Shown in pieces: positions 1 to 8,703 of a DNA stretch of 64,000 nt. The notes beneath the pieces were generated by a model, which had not been told where the DNA came from, made no database searches, and was given only the letters and a program-made list of their open reading frames with translations. The position numbers and the translations under genes were made by a program. How positions within the stretch are numbered: the first letter of the stretch is position 1; every line of letters begins with the position of its first letter. The DNA is from Microbulbifer variabilis (lineage in GTDB: Bacteria; Pseudomonadota; Gammaproteobacteria; Pseudomonadales; Cellvibrionaceae): positions 1,967,001 to 2,031,000 of the forward strand of contig NZ_CP092418.1 of NCBI RefSeq assembly GCF_023716485.1, written 5' to 3'.

Positions 1-36
1 TAGTCTGCTTTAGGAAAGTCCGCTAATTAAAATACT

Positions 37-864
37 TTACCAGCCGCTCAGATCTTCTGTATCTTCACCCCAGGAGCTTGTAGTCTCTCGCTCTATAGTA
101 CCGGTAACAACCTCGCTGCCTTTTTCCATTTTGGTAATCTCCAGGTTATCCATAAAGTCCCATAAAGGAGATTTGCTAATGCGCAAGGCTTTTTCGCTGG
201 GAATATGAAATGGTGGCCAGAACTGGTCTGGAGTATATGCGATATGCAAAAGGTGTTTGTCTGACAAATTTGTGTAAAAATTAAAACGCCAATTTAGACT
301 TCGGTTACCGTCGATAATTTCGTACCAGTTTCTGCCCTTGAGTTTGTATTCTTTAATTTCTTCTATGCTCCAGGCGCTAAAAACGTAATTGAATCCAGAA
401 TCAAGGAAATGGCCTAGATTATCTTTGTGCTTATTAAATATAAATTGCTTTAACTGGTTGTGATCAGAGAGGTCGAAGACTCCAGATTTGGATGGTTCCC
501 GTATCTGGATCACTCGAATCTCGAAGCAAGCAGTGCCAACAATCCAGGTATCATTCGGCCCGACATCTACGCTGCAGCCGACATTAATAGGGTGAAATTC
601 AAACCAAATATAGGGGCTTTTATTATCCCATAGGCTGCGCCCATCTGAAAATCTTGGGTAGCTTTCTTCAGCGTTAATAGGCGTATTGTATGGGGTATAA
701 TTGTACACCCCATAAGTTTGTATTTCCAACTTCCCATTAAATGATAGATGCCATTCGCCTAGGTCGTAATGATGTATGGGTAGCGCATCGAAGGGCAACC
801 AGTAAATATCATTGAGTTGCTCAATAATAGGGTGGCCTAGATCCAGTGAGTCTACCTTAGCCAT
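37..864 (-). CDS. hypothetical protein, second gene of an unknown pair
   Basis: I do not recognise this protein of about 275 residues. It has no signal peptide or membrane segment and is rich in Trp, Tyr, Phe and acidic residues, as expected for a soluble globular protein. An in-frame ATG at 876 would add four residues, but an AAGG directly abuts it with no spacing. The ATG at 864 (MAKVDSLDLG) lies three bases past the upstream stop, with a G-rich stretch about 6 nt before it, so I chose 864. The near-zero spacing to the 867-1997 gene implies translational coupling. A small acidic protein coupled to a larger unknown one recalls effector/immunity or enzyme/chaperone pairs, but that is inference only. 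Confidence 0.6.
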   Translation of the reverse strand: MAKVDSLDLGHPIIEQLNDIYWLPFDALPIHHYDLGEWHLSFNGKLEIQTYGVYNYTPYNTPINAEESYPRFSDGRSLWDNKSPYIWFEFHPINVGCSVDVGPNDTWIVGTACFEIRVIQIREPSKSGVFDLSDHNQLKQFIFNKHKDNLGHFLDSGFNYVFSAWSIEEIKEYKLKGRNWYEIIDGNRSLNWRFNFYTNLSDKHLLHIAYTPDQFWPPFHIPSEKALRISKSPLWDFMDNLEITKMEKGSEVVTGTIERETTSSWGEDTEDLSGW

Positions 865-866
865 AC

Positions 867-1997
867 TTAACCCCATCCTTCTTTGAAGTTTCTTACAAAT
901 CTTATAGCCGCGTCTGAGAAAGTACGATTATTGTCAATGCTATTCATATATTTATTTTGATAATAATTGCTGCCCCCCTGTATCATTTTGTCGAACTCAG
1001 ACCAGGGCGCATCCATTTTCTGGAGGCCAATCACCGCGTTATCTCCATCCTTTACTTGGTGCACCTTACTGGCTATATCATCCAGGCTATGCCTGTAACT
1101 GGTCTTTTTCGTCTGTGCACCTACGGCTTCAATTTCCCGCATTAAAAGCCCTAGATTTTCTCGTGGATTGACAAAATAAAAACAGTGTTGCTGTAGTTTT
1201 TTCCCTCCGGCTATCTGGCTAAACTCTTTTAGGGTGCGATGGAGTATCTTGGCTCCTTCTCCAAAAACATACCAATGATGCTTTAAAGTTTGATCTCTCT
1301 CATCCCAAGGTAGAGATTTATATAAAAGGCGGGCAAGCTCTCGAGGTCCGGCGTCTGGCCCAGAGAGTTTCTGAGTCGCTGTTTTCCAGACTCCAAGCTC
1401 ATCGACGAGATAGCTTGGAGCATAGTAGAGCGAAAAACAGTCGTTTAGTTGCTTTTGGTTTGCATTTCCTGAGGTTAGAAGATACTTACCATATTTTTTT
1501 GCGCTAGTTATTGCGCTGTAGGCTGTGCCATTAAATTCTGCGCCAATTGCCCCAATTACTGTAGGAATAGTGTCATCTTCAATAGGTTCAACTCCCCATC
1601 CTTCCCGTCCTAATTTCGAGAGATAAAATCCTGCTGGCAGAGACTCCGCTCCGGAAATTCCGTTGGCTCGCTTGAGCTCTGTGATATAAACACCAGCACC
1701 TCTATTATGACTATTGCCCTCTTGGTACACGGTATAGCTAACCTGTACAGCCCCTATATTTTCGCGGTGTTGAAAGCCATTAGTTTGGTTACTTTCGGAG
1801 GTGATTCCAGCAGCGGTACTGCTGAGCTGATTCATTTGGTTTGCCGTTTTTCTGCCCGCCTCCGAGTTGATATCGATCAAATCAATAAACCGAGGAAGCA
1901 GTTTCGGATCAATAAAGACAGGCTTTCCATTTTGTCCTTTAGTGGTTTCGTGGAAAAAGATAAAGCCTGTGTAGTCAATATTGTGAGGGTTAGTCAT
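867..1997 (-). CDS. hypothetical protein, first gene of an unknown pair
   Basis: Unrecognised 376-residue protein with no signal peptide and no clear transmembrane segment. The ATG at 1997 has a GAGAG Shine-Dalgarno-like element a few bases upstream. Gly- and Asn-rich stretches in the N-terminal half are followed by a more conserved-looking core around residues 235-285, with an HHWYVFGEGAK stretch and an HCFYFVNPRE stretch. The gene is immediately followed by the coupled 37-864 gene. AT-rich intergenic DNA lies upstream. The size and the pairing would suit a cargo effector of a contact-dependent system, but no delivery domain (PAAR, VgrG, RHS, CDI) is visible and I assign no function. Confidence 0.6.
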   Translation of the reverse strand: MTNPHNIDYTGFIFFHETTKGQNGKPVFIDPKLLPRFIDLIDINSEAGRKTANQMNQLSSTAAGITSESNQTNGFQHRENIGAVQVSYTVYQEGNSHNRGAGVYITELKRANGISGAESLPAGFYLSKLGREGWGVEPIEDDTIPTVIGAIGAEFNGTAYSAITSAKKYGKYLLTSGNANQKQLNDCFSLYYAPSYLVDELGVWKTATQKLSGPDAGPRELARLLYKSLPWDERDQTLKHHWYVFGEGAKILHRTLKEFSQIAGGKKLQQHCFYFVNPRENLGLLMREIEAVGAQTKKTSYRHSLDDIASKVHQVKDGDNAVIGLQKMDAPWSEFDKMIQGGSNYYQNKYMNSIDNNRTFSDAAIRFVRNFKEGWG

Positions 1998-2263
1998 ATA
2001 CTCTCATCCCTGATAGTCGTTCACCATAGCGCTAAGGCGCTAAATCCATTGCGCGATCATATCATGGAGTGACTTGATATCTGCCAATCTAAACTACTGC
2101 CGATAAGGGTTTTTATGTGATTTATTTCACATAGAGAGAATGTGGTACGTGTGTGATATTTTGAGGTTGTGGGTGATGAGATTGAGAATCTTGCTTAGGT
2201 GTAATTGGCTGTAATTATCTGTACTGAGAATAACCTTGACATAGTTATCTGAGAGGAGGTTGG

Positions 2264-2554
2264 GTGTGTCCTTATTGGTTAAAGCTGTTGTTGGATTGCT
2301 TGATTTTCTGCAGTCTTAGCGTTTTTTTTGTGTTTTGCGATACGTATTTTTGCGATCCACAAATTATTTCCTATTTTTTTCTTGCAGAGAAAATTTCTGT
2401 AAAAACTTGGTTTACTGTTTGCTTTTTACTGCAAGTCCTATTCTTTTTTCTTTTTTCTTTTTTCTTTTTTTCGCTTTATAGAGGTTGGGAGGGGGCAGTT
2501 GAGGTGATGCTCTTCAGTGAAGTTGTTGGTCTGGATTTTATGGTTGGCTCTTAA
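2264..2554 (+). CDS. possible small hydrophobic protein
   Basis: A 96-codon ORF with a GTG start and a strong Shine-Dalgarno sequence (GAGAGGAGG) a few bases before it. The product would be very hydrophobic, Phe/Leu/Cys-rich, with two or three putative membrane segments, the last encoded by a T-rich tract. In favour: the unusually good ribosome binding site. Against: low-complexity composition, no recognised family, and a position in AT-rich intergenic DNA where Phe-rich ORFs arise by chance. A four-copy heptanucleotide tract lies inside it and could shift the frame if the copy number changed. Confidence 0.25.
   Translation: MCPYWLKLLLDCLIFCSLSVFFVFCDTYFCDPQIISYFFLAEKISVKTWFTVCFLLQVLFFFLFSFFFFSLYRGWEGAVEVMLFSEVVGLDFMVGS
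2443..2472 (+). repeat. heptanucleotide tandem tract
   Basis: Four successive units of C followed by six T (seven T in the last), i.e. a 7-bp tandem repeat. Because 7 is not a multiple of 3, slippage here would change the reading frame of the small ORF that contains it. Confidence 0.7.
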
Positions 2555-2984
2555 ATCCAGTTGTTTGAATTCATTATTTGGGTAAGAAATACAGCCCCCT
2601 TTGTATGGTTTTATTTCTCTTTTTGGCTGGTGATTTCAGTAAAAAATATAAATTATTTTAGCTATGTTGAGTGAGGGGCTTGGTCTGTTTTCCAGGTGCG
2701 GATATAAGTATGGGCTTATGTGCGGGTCAACTGTATGCTTTATAAGGGTTGGCACTATTAGCATGAACATGGCGTCTTTGATGTCTAATTAATTTATTTG
2801 GGGGCTTTCCTGTCAGATAAAAATAGAAGCTTTTGTTTCTTATGTGCCTATCCAGCCAACCAAATTTGGTTCCATTCTATGATTTAATTATTTGTTTGAT
2901 TAATATCTAGAGGTTCCGACTTGGAATGTATGCCTTTCGCAAGGCAAAATAACAATAAAGTCACTATAGTGACACAGGTATATC

Positions 2985-4277
2985 ATGACAATAAAAAAAC
3001 AAATGATCAAATTATCCCTTTATGGGCGGCTAGTAATTCTTATGGTGGGCCTTTTTCTAGTTCCCGGCGTCAAGTCGACAACAACTCAGGGTGTTATACA
3101 GCTGTCCCTGCAAGAACAGTTAGATAAAGATGTGCCTTTCAACCATTCGCAATGGGTGGGTACCCACAACTCTTATAATGCGCGGGAGTGGGACAGTGCC
3201 TACTGGGCGGATCCCAATCAGGATATTTCAATCTTTGATCAGTTAAACTCCGGTGTGCGTGAGCTTACTTTAGATGTCGGCGATTACGGAACATTTTTTG
3301 GGGAGAATCAGCTGCGGTTATGTCATGGTGTCTGCTTTGGTGGTGAAAAAAAGTTTCGCCGTGGGCTGGAAAGTATTGTTCGCTGGTTGGAAGAGGGGAA
3401 TGTTCAGTCAGTCATATTGTTGAAACTTGAAATAAATTCTGATCATTATGGCCAGATAGCCAGTCAGTTACGTGCTGAGTTAGGAAGCTATCTTTATGAG
3501 GCGAGTTTATCTGGAGGGGGATCTAATCGTTGTGCCGGTCTGCCGGTGGATTCCTTGAGTAAGCAGAATGTGTTGGATTCTGGAAAAAATATAGTCGTTG
3601 TAAATACGGATTTAATCTGTCCACAATCAGGGAGCTTTAGGTCTGTGGTACATCTCGGTTTGCAATATCAGGGGTTCCACAAAGACAAATTTAGTAAACC
3701 TACAGACCCCAATACTTGTGAGTTAATGACAACCTCGGCAAGCAAGCAAATGACGCGGTTACACGATCCAAGCACTCTTTATGGCATTGGTAGTGGTGGT
3801 AAAGGGCCGCAAGACAAGGAAATCACTGAGTCTAATGTAAAAAACTATCTTTCCTGTGGGCTCAATATATTTGAAATGTTCTGGTTCAATGGTGATGGTA
3901 GTGCGGGGCATCTTGAGCCCGAAGACCTACTCTGGTCTTGGGAAGGTACGGAGCCGAACAACTGGAATGGCAATGAGCATTGCGCAATTTCAAAGGCGAA
4001 CGGTCGTTTTAATGATGTGGTGTGCTCCAAAAGCTATCGCTTTGCTTGCCGTGATGAAGGTGACTGGAAGATTACTGCTGCTGATGCGGACTGGTCTCAA
4101 GGAGAAGTGGCTTGTAAATATGAGTATCCGGGGTCAGTTTTTGATGTTCCATTCAATGGCTATGACAATGCACGCCTTATGAGTGCCAAGATCGGAGCTG
4201 GGGCTTCCACAGTTTGGCTAGCGTATCACGATCTAAATCAGGAAGGCCTTTGGCAAAAGGGTGTGAACAAACAATAG
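2985..4277 (+). CDS. secreted PI-PLC-like phosphodiesterase with C-type-lectin motifs
   Basis: 430 residues. An N-terminal hydrophobic segment (residues about 8-30) looks like a signal peptide. The next region carries the hallmarks of the PI-PLC X-like fold: GTHNSY with His61, a strand with LTLDVGD near residue 97, and LCHG with the second His near 114. These are the expected acid/base histidines of metal-independent phosphatidylinositol phospholipases. From about residue 310 come C-type-lectin motifs: EPNNWNG...EHC...FNDVVC...FACR (second half of a lectin fold), then W..GE..C...NARL...VWLAYHD...EGLW (first half of another). The product is therefore probably an exported lipid- or glycolipid-directed phosphodiesterase with a sugar- or surface-binding tail. 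Lectin Cys pairs are present in the first half-domain. An alternative start is the ATG at 3003. Confidence 0.75.
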   Translation: MTIKKQMIKLSLYGRLVILMVGLFLVPGVKSTTTQGVIQLSLQEQLDKDVPFNHSQWVGTHNSYNAREWDSAYWADPNQDISIFDQLNSGVRELTLDVGDYGTFFGENQLRLCHGVCFGGEKKFRRGLESIVRWLEEGNVQSVILLKLEINSDHYGQIASQLRAELGSYLYEASLSGGGSNRCAGLPVDSLSKQNVLDSGKNIVVVNTDLICPQSGSFRSVVHLGLQYQGFHKDKFSKPTDPNTCELMTTSASKQMTRLHDPSTLYGIGSGGKGPQDKEITESNVKNYLSCGLNIFEMFWFNGDGSAGHLEPEDLLWSWEGTEPNNWNGNEHCAISKANGRFNDVVCSKSYRFACRDEGDWKITAADADWSQGEVACKYEYPGSVFDVPFNGYDNARLMSAKIGAGASTVWLAYHDLNQEGLWQKGVNKQ

Positions 4278-4378
4278 AATAATACTGCTGCTTCACATAG
4301 GAAGAAATCAAGGAGAGAGGTGGCCTTAATGATGAAGTAATATTTACCAAGTATTCTCGCAATTGTTGGGGGCTGGGT

Positions 4379-5041
4379 TTATCGCTTGTTCTTTGCCGAG
4401 AAAAGTGCAACACAGCCCCGAATTTCTATTGAATATTCTGAGAATCTACTTTGCAGGAAATTCTCCAGATCTTTCTGGCTGTCTAGGGTGTTAGAGAATA
4501 TTCCTTTCTTGTTGTAGAAGGTCATTAATCGTTTGGCGATTGCACTTTTGTAAACACCTTCATGTAAAATTGTAGAGCCAAAGATAGTGCCATGATCTGA
4601 GAGTAGTTTATTAAGGTAATCTATGGCAATAAGCTTTTCTGATAGTCTCCCCGGTAAGCAGTGGAATAAATAATTAACAGAAATGGAATCAAATGGCTCT
4701 ATATCATTAGGCATTTCACTCAGTACGTTTGTGTGAAATAGGATAGGTTTGTATCTTGCAACACGCTTTGCTGAGATATCCAAGCAGTTCTGGTTTAAAT
4801 CCATAAGTGCCAATCTGATATGAGGTGAGGGGAAATGACATTTATCCATAAAATAGCCAGTGCCGACACCCACGTCCAAGTGGTTGACGCTTACATTTTC
4901 ATCAAATTGCTGAAGAATTATTGGTGTAGGGCAGCGCCAAATAAAGCGATTTGATAAAAATAACACCCAAAAATCATATAGCCATAACAGTGTCTTGGAA
5001 TATGCGGCTTGGCCCTTCCAGACTTCTTTACTTATTCTCAT
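4379..5041 (-). CDS. class I SAM-dependent methyltransferase
   Basis: About 220 residues. The S-adenosylmethionine site is visible as LDVGVGTGYF (motif I), then an acidic LMDLN (motif II) and a YLFHCLPG stretch in the position of motifs III/IV. The reading frame is open further upstream to 5266, but that extension does not resemble the family. The ATG at 5041 has a GGAGAG Shine-Dalgarno at good spacing, so I start there (MRISKEVW). Small stand-alone methyltransferases of this kind act on small molecules or lipids; the substrate cannot be read from the sequence. No operon partners: the gene is convergent with the PI-PLC-like gene. Confidence 0.7.
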   Translation of the reverse strand: MRISKEVWKGQAAYSKTLLWLYDFWVLFLSNRFIWRCPTPIILQQFDENVSVNHLDVGVGTGYFMDKCHFPSPHIRLALMDLNQNCLDISAKRVARYKPILFHTNVLSEMPNDIEPFDSISVNYLFHCLPGRLSEKLIAIDYLNKLLSDHGTIFGSTILHEGVYKSAIAKRLMTFYNKKGIFSNTLDSQKDLENFLQSRFSEYSIEIRGCVALFSAKNKR

Positions 5042-5395
5042 GATACTCTCCAAGCTATTGGGGTGGCCGATAGCTGATAAGGTTGCTCCTGATTGAGGAT
5101 GTAAGCGTTTATCGTGGGAAACCCGCCAGAATCTTTTAATTGATCTCCTGAGTTTAATTATATGAATCGTACATTTGTGGCCTTTAAGGTCAGTATCCTT
5201 GCCTCGGTTTATGTCTGCGCCATCTATTGATGGATTGGTTGGACACAGTGGGATATAGCAAAACATGAAGATGTTGGTATGAAATGCTAATGGATTAATA
5301 GGTCATATCAAGGGAAAACCGATCAGTTACTCCAGGCATAAGTAGCTACAGATTAAAAAGAGTGGGGAAAATGAAGGTGAGCGATTATACGACAA

Positions 5396-5424
5396 ACCAC
5401 CGCCGTTTATTGGCCAGCGGTGGT
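5396..5424 (-). terminator. hairpin downstream of ytoQ
   Basis: Perfect 8-bp inverted repeat (ACCACCGC / GCGGTGGT) with a 13-nt loop, 12 bp past the ytoQ stop. The downstream T tract on the minus strand is short (TTTGT), so termination efficiency is uncertain. Confidence 0.5.
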
Positions 5425-5435
5425 GACATATGGCG

Positions 5436-5879
5436 TTAAGCCTGGGTAGTAAGGTATTTCAGAATATCGATAACTTGTGTAGGGCTCTGGGCCCAGGCTT
5501 GGGCTGAACCATCGACTTCTTTCAAGGCGTGAACCAAGGATTCATCGTGTAGGGTGATATAAGGCTTTCCCAGAGCCGCGCAGTAACCGGCATCGAATGC
5601 GGCGTTCCACTGCTTATATTTTTCTCCAAAGCGAATGATGGCCAGGTCGCAGTTCTCAATAGAGTATTTGATTCGGACGGCATTGACCTTGGCCGATTTA
5701 TGATCACGCCAAAAAGAGTTGGACTCTTCACCAAGGCCATCACCCGCTGCATCACTGGCATCGTGATCAGTCACTGCGGATGAAAAGGTGATATCTAACC
5801 CTAGATTTTTGCAACCCTCTATAATTTGGGTTCTCCAGTTAGAATGAATTTCACCGGAAAGGTACACTTTTAGCTTCAT
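5436..5879 (-). CDS. YtoQ family protein
   Basis: 147 residues starting MKLKVYLSGEIHSNWR, the characteristic N-terminus of the YtoQ (DUF2872) family. The fold is related to nucleoside 2-deoxyribosyltransferases (the YLSG start and a later FDAGYCAALGKP segment resemble the nucleotide-binding regions), but the biochemical role of YtoQ is not established. The frame extends nine codons upstream to 5906. The ATG at 5879 is preferred because a GAGG element lies upstream and homologues begin at this Met. Monocistronic, with a terminator-like hairpin just past the stop. Confidence 0.85.
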   Translation of the reverse strand: MKLKVYLSGEIHSNWRTQIIEGCKNLGLDITFSSAVTDHDASDAAGDGLGEESNSFWRDHKSAKVNAVRIKYSIENCDLAIIRFGEKYKQWNAAFDAGYCAALGKPYITLHDESLVHALKEVDGSAQAWAQSPTQVIDILKYLTTQA

Positions 5880-6042
5880 GGGGCCGCCTCTTGGGATAAT
5901 AAGCACTATGTATCGTATAGTTCGGCTTATTTTACATGATGCTGCAGTGGATAGGAAAAGACACGGTATTGGCTGTAGCCTCTACAGTGAATGTAGGGCT
6001 GGCCCTAAGGCCAGCACATTGAGCTTAACTTTAACTTTAAAT

Positions 6043-6504
6043 TTAGAGTTTTTGCTTGATAAAGGTTACTTTATCGGGCGTTTTACCAGCTGGTAGCCGG
6101 GTAGAATGCATTTGGCGGAGTAACCAGTTCCCATCTACCTTGGCTAGGACGGCACTCTCCAGCCAGATAACATCCTCGCTTTTGTTTTTCTGGGTAAAGT
6201 TGGCTTTGTTCCAATAATTGACAGTCAGTAATTCGCCTTGCTGCTCGTAGTTGATGATGCTGAAGTAATTCGTTCGGGTGTAACCAGCGGGCTTAACTAC
6301 ATTAACAAGATCCTCTATAGTCCAGATCTCCCCATGTTCTAAAAGGATGAATGAATCAGTAACCGTATTTCTCATTGCCTGATGATCAAAATTTGACATG
6401 GCGGCAAAAAGTTTGTCGATGGTGTTAAAAGCTTCAGGCCTCTTGTCGGCGTAGCAGCTGGCGGTGACGAAGAGGAGTAGCAAGCCGAAGAAAGTTCTGG
6501 TCAT
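6043..6504 (-). CDS. exported NTF2-like (SnoaL/DUF4440-type) protein
   Basis: 153 residues. The start at 6504 gives a clear signal peptide (MTRTFFGLLLLFVTASCYA) and has a GGGAG Shine-Dalgarno. The longer open frame up to 6576 lacks a sensible start. After the signal comes an alpha-plus-beta cone pattern: helix with IDKLFAAMSNFDHQAM, then VTDSFILLEHGEIWT, then strands NYWNKANF, VIWLESAVLAKVDGNWLLRQMHSTR. This is typical of the NTF2-like superfamily (DUF4440). Such periplasmic members usually have no assigned substrate. The cysteine near the cleavage site (SCYADK) leaves open a lipoprotein, but the lipobox is poor. Confidence 0.7.
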   Translation of the reverse strand: MTRTFFGLLLLFVTASCYADKRPEAFNTIDKLFAAMSNFDHQAMRNTVTDSFILLEHGEIWTIEDLVNVVKPAGYTRTNYFSIINYEQQGELLTVNYWNKANFTQKNKSEDVIWLESAVLAKVDGNWLLRQMHSTRLPAGKTPDKVTFIKQKL

Positions 6505-6737
6505 AATGTGTATCTCCCTATACTCGTGCATTTTGATGTAAACCTTTGCAGGTCTGCAGTGATTATATCTTTGCAAAGCAATGGCCGGTCAATACTGATC
6601 TTATGTGGTTGGTATCTTGAGCTGTATTATTTAGGAAGGCTTCACCCATAAAGGCTCCCCTTTAATTCCTGTTATGTTTATTTGGGGGCTCGGCAGGGCT
6701 TTTGCCGGGTTGATGAGGTGGGCTTACTAAGGAGCTA

Positions 6738-7610
6738 CTAATCCGGCCGGGATGCAGCTAACTCTAATATCGCCTGGCATTGAGATTCGATGGCGCTTGA
6801 GTCACAAGAGGCCTTTTTTGCACTCCATTGCAGTGCATGCCAAAGCACACATAGATATTTATAGATAAGCCGCCAATGGTAAAGGCGCTGCCTATCATCT
6901 CCATTTGGTGGGCGATGGAGATAATTGACCAGTAGCTGTTGTTGCTCCGCAGGGGAAAATTGGTGCTCCTCAACCAAAGCGGCAAGGTCATAAAATCGAT
7001 CTCCCATGGAAGCATATTCCCAGTCGATTGCGATTAGCTCTCCGTTGGTACTTTCGATCAGGTTTTCTTTGGTAAGGTCATTATGACAGAGACTGGGAGT
7101 ATCACTTACAGCCTTTAAAGCGCTAATACTGCTGGATAGTTGACCGTGTAATTGTTTAAGACGTGGATAGAAATCAGCTTGAGTATTAATCGATGACCAA
7201 TAGCGGTCTATTTTCTGATCAATATCCAGGTGGTTCTTAACCGGCGAGAGAGAGTGAATGCTATTAAGTCGTTTGGCAAGCCGCTTCAAAGCGCTGGGGC
7301 CCTCTTTGTGCCAGGGCTGGCCTTGAATAAACCTTGTTACCAAATAGTGATAATGAGGGTCACAATAGATAAGGGGAGCACAGAGCCCGGCGCGAGAGGC
7401 CTGGTTGAGGACTTGGGCCTCTGTTGCCCGGTCGAGATCCAGCGCTTGGCTAAGTGGGGAGTTATGGCGAATAACCAGGAGCTCTTCCCCTGATGAAACT
7501 AAATAGGTTCGATTGGTCTGCCCACCTGCCAAGGTCTGTATAAACCTAGGTCTGGACTGGCTCCACTGATGCCAGTCGCAGGGAATGATGTCGCTTGGGC
7601 TTTGGCTCAT
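6738..7610 (-). CDS. thiamine kinase-like phosphotransferase
   Basis: 290 residues of the APH/choline kinase/ThiK fold. Visible motifs: a nucleotide-binding AGGQTNRTYLV loop near residue 28, the Brenner catalytic loop LCHNDLTKENLI (Asp and Asn for phosphotransfer and Mg), and AIDWEYA, the equivalent of the DFG Asp. It is the last gene of a unit under a TPP riboswitch (receptor, thiamine-binding protein, PnuT transporter, kinase), about 20 bp after the transporter. Phosphorylation of incoming thiamine, trapping it in the cytoplasm, is the natural inference. From sequence alone choline or another amino alcohol could be the substrate; the operon context favours thiamine. Confidence 0.8.
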   Translation of the reverse strand: MSQSPSDIIPCDWHQWSQSRPRFIQTLAGGQTNRTYLVSSGEELLVIRHNSPLSQALDLDRATEAQVLNQASRAGLCAPLIYCDPHYHYLVTRFIQGQPWHKEGPSALKRLAKRLNSIHSLSPVKNHLDIDQKIDRYWSSINTQADFYPRLKQLHGQLSSSISALKAVSDTPSLCHNDLTKENLIESTNGELIAIDWEYASMGDRFYDLAALVEEHQFSPAEQQQLLVNYLHRPPNGDDRQRLYHWRLIYKYLCVLWHALQWSAKKASCDSSAIESQCQAILELAASRPD

Positions 7611-7631
7611 AGATATAGAGAGGGCGAATTG

Positions 7632-8294
7632 CTACTGTAAAGCGGCGGAAGCTTGTCTTCCCGTTAAAGAGGTTAGTCCGGGCTGATTTTGCTTATTGTA
7701 GATGGATTTCCACTGGAAAAAGCCAATAACAACCAATACCACGTAGAGTAAAAAGAGGAGCGCAGTCAGGTACAACCCTCTATCCAGGTAAAGGTAGATG
7801 GAGGCCCCATCCACTACAATCCAGTAGATCCAGTTCTCCAAAACTTTGCGGGTCACCATATAGGTGGTGACCACAGCTCCCAAAGTGGTGAAAGAATCGA
7901 GATAGGGTAGGGCGGCACTGGTAAAGTTATCTAGCAGATAACCGAATACTAGGGTTAGCAGGAAAACACCACTAATCACCATCAAGTGGGTTTGCAGTGG
8001 CCAGCGATGAATTCTTAAATCTTTGTTTTTATCCTCGTGATGACGCCATTGCCACCAGCCAAAAATCGCCATGCCCAGGTAGAACACTTGCAGTGCTGAT
8101 TCCATTAGCAGGCTGACATCCCAAAATAAAACTAAATAGATTGCCGTGCTGATAAAGGCAGCATACCAGCAGCTGATTTTCTCGCGCATCGCCAATAACA
8201 GGTAAGCAAGGGCGAGAACAACAGCTGCCACTTCCCAAAGAGACATGGCTGCAATTGAGGTGCGCAGAATTTCTAGGAGCTCTGAGTTAAGCAT
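7632..8294 (-). CDS. pnuT: PnuC-family thiamine transporter (PnuT type)
   Basis: 220 residues with about seven hydrophobic segments and the family signature region WYAAFISTAIYLVLFWDVSL...YLGMAIFGWWQW, followed by WQWRHHE. PnuC family proteins are facilitators of vitamin uptake coupled to phosphorylation; the PnuT branch imports thiamine and is known to occur under THI-box control. Here the gene is between a thiamine-binding protein gene (overlapping it by 8 bp) and a kinase, all downstream of a TPP riboswitch, which supports thiamine rather than nicotinamide riboside. The start at 8294 lies inside the upstream gene, implying translational coupling. Confidence 0.85.
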   Translation of the reverse strand: MLNSELLEILRTSIAAMSLWEVAAVVLALAYLLLAMREKISCWYAAFISTAIYLVLFWDVSLLMESALQVFYLGMAIFGWWQWRHHEDKNKDLRIHRWPLQTHLMVISGVFLLTLVFGYLLDNFTSAALPYLDSFTTLGAVVTTYMVTRKVLENWIYWIVVDGASIYLYLDRGLYLTALLFLLYVVLVVIGFFQWKSIYNKQNQPGLTSLTGRQASAALQ

Positions 8295-8562
8295 GGGGTT
8301 TTGCCGGGGCTAGGTCGCCATCAATAAATTTACAAACAAAAATAGCGCGTCCAAACTGCTCATAGGATTTGCGCATTTCTATTTTGAGAACATCCATTAG
8401 CAAATCATATTCGCCAAATACCTGAGTGCTCATAGTGTTAGTGATTACTCTCAGGCCTGAATGGCTATTCAGGCGTCCAATAAAGGCTCGAATACTGGGT
8501 ATGTACTCATCTTTGAGAGGGTACATGCTGATTTCTGCGGAGAGCTGCATAGCTTTTCTCAT
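8287..8562 (-). CDS. YkoF/MTH1187-like thiamine-binding protein
   Basis: 91 residues. SAEISMYPLKDEYIPSI at the N-terminus, followed by VITNTMSTQVFGEYDLLMDVL, matches the ferredoxin-like thiamine-binding fold of the YkoF/DUF77 family (small thiazole/HMP/thiamine-binding proteins). The GEYD segment corresponds to the ligand-facing part. It follows the TonB receptor gene and overlaps the pnuT start by 8 bp. Probable role: cytoplasmic or transport-associated thiamine (or precursor) binding. A second possible start lies at 8550 (MQLSAEIS), preceded by a GAGAAA; both give nearly the same protein. Confidence 0.75.
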   Translation of the reverse strand: MRKAMQLSAEISMYPLKDEYIPSIRAFIGRLNSHSGLRVITNTMSTQVFGEYDLLMDVLKIEMRKSYEQFGRAIFVCKFIDGDLAPAKPHA

Positions 8563-8703
8563 TATTCACCGAGATCCAGGGGGTAACTATCCTTGGCTCT
8601 TATTTATCCAGCCCGATTAAGTCCGTGAATTATCAGATAGCTATGTATCTGATGATTCACGGGCGTTAACCATTGGCTATTTGCTAAATTACAAGGTGTC
8701 CTA

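Larger units (their letters stand above)
1998..2984. other. AT-rich intergenic stretch
   Basis: Nearly 1 kb between the unknown pair and the PI-PLC-like gene. It is AT-rich with long T runs on the plus strand. The only coding candidate is the small ORF at 2264-2554, listed separately. I see no RNA gene or mobile element in it. Confidence 0.5.

Noticed and set aside
4177..4413. 78-codon minus-strand ORF
   Set aside because: Lies across the end of the PI-PLC-like gene and the methyltransferase stop in another frame; a shadow.
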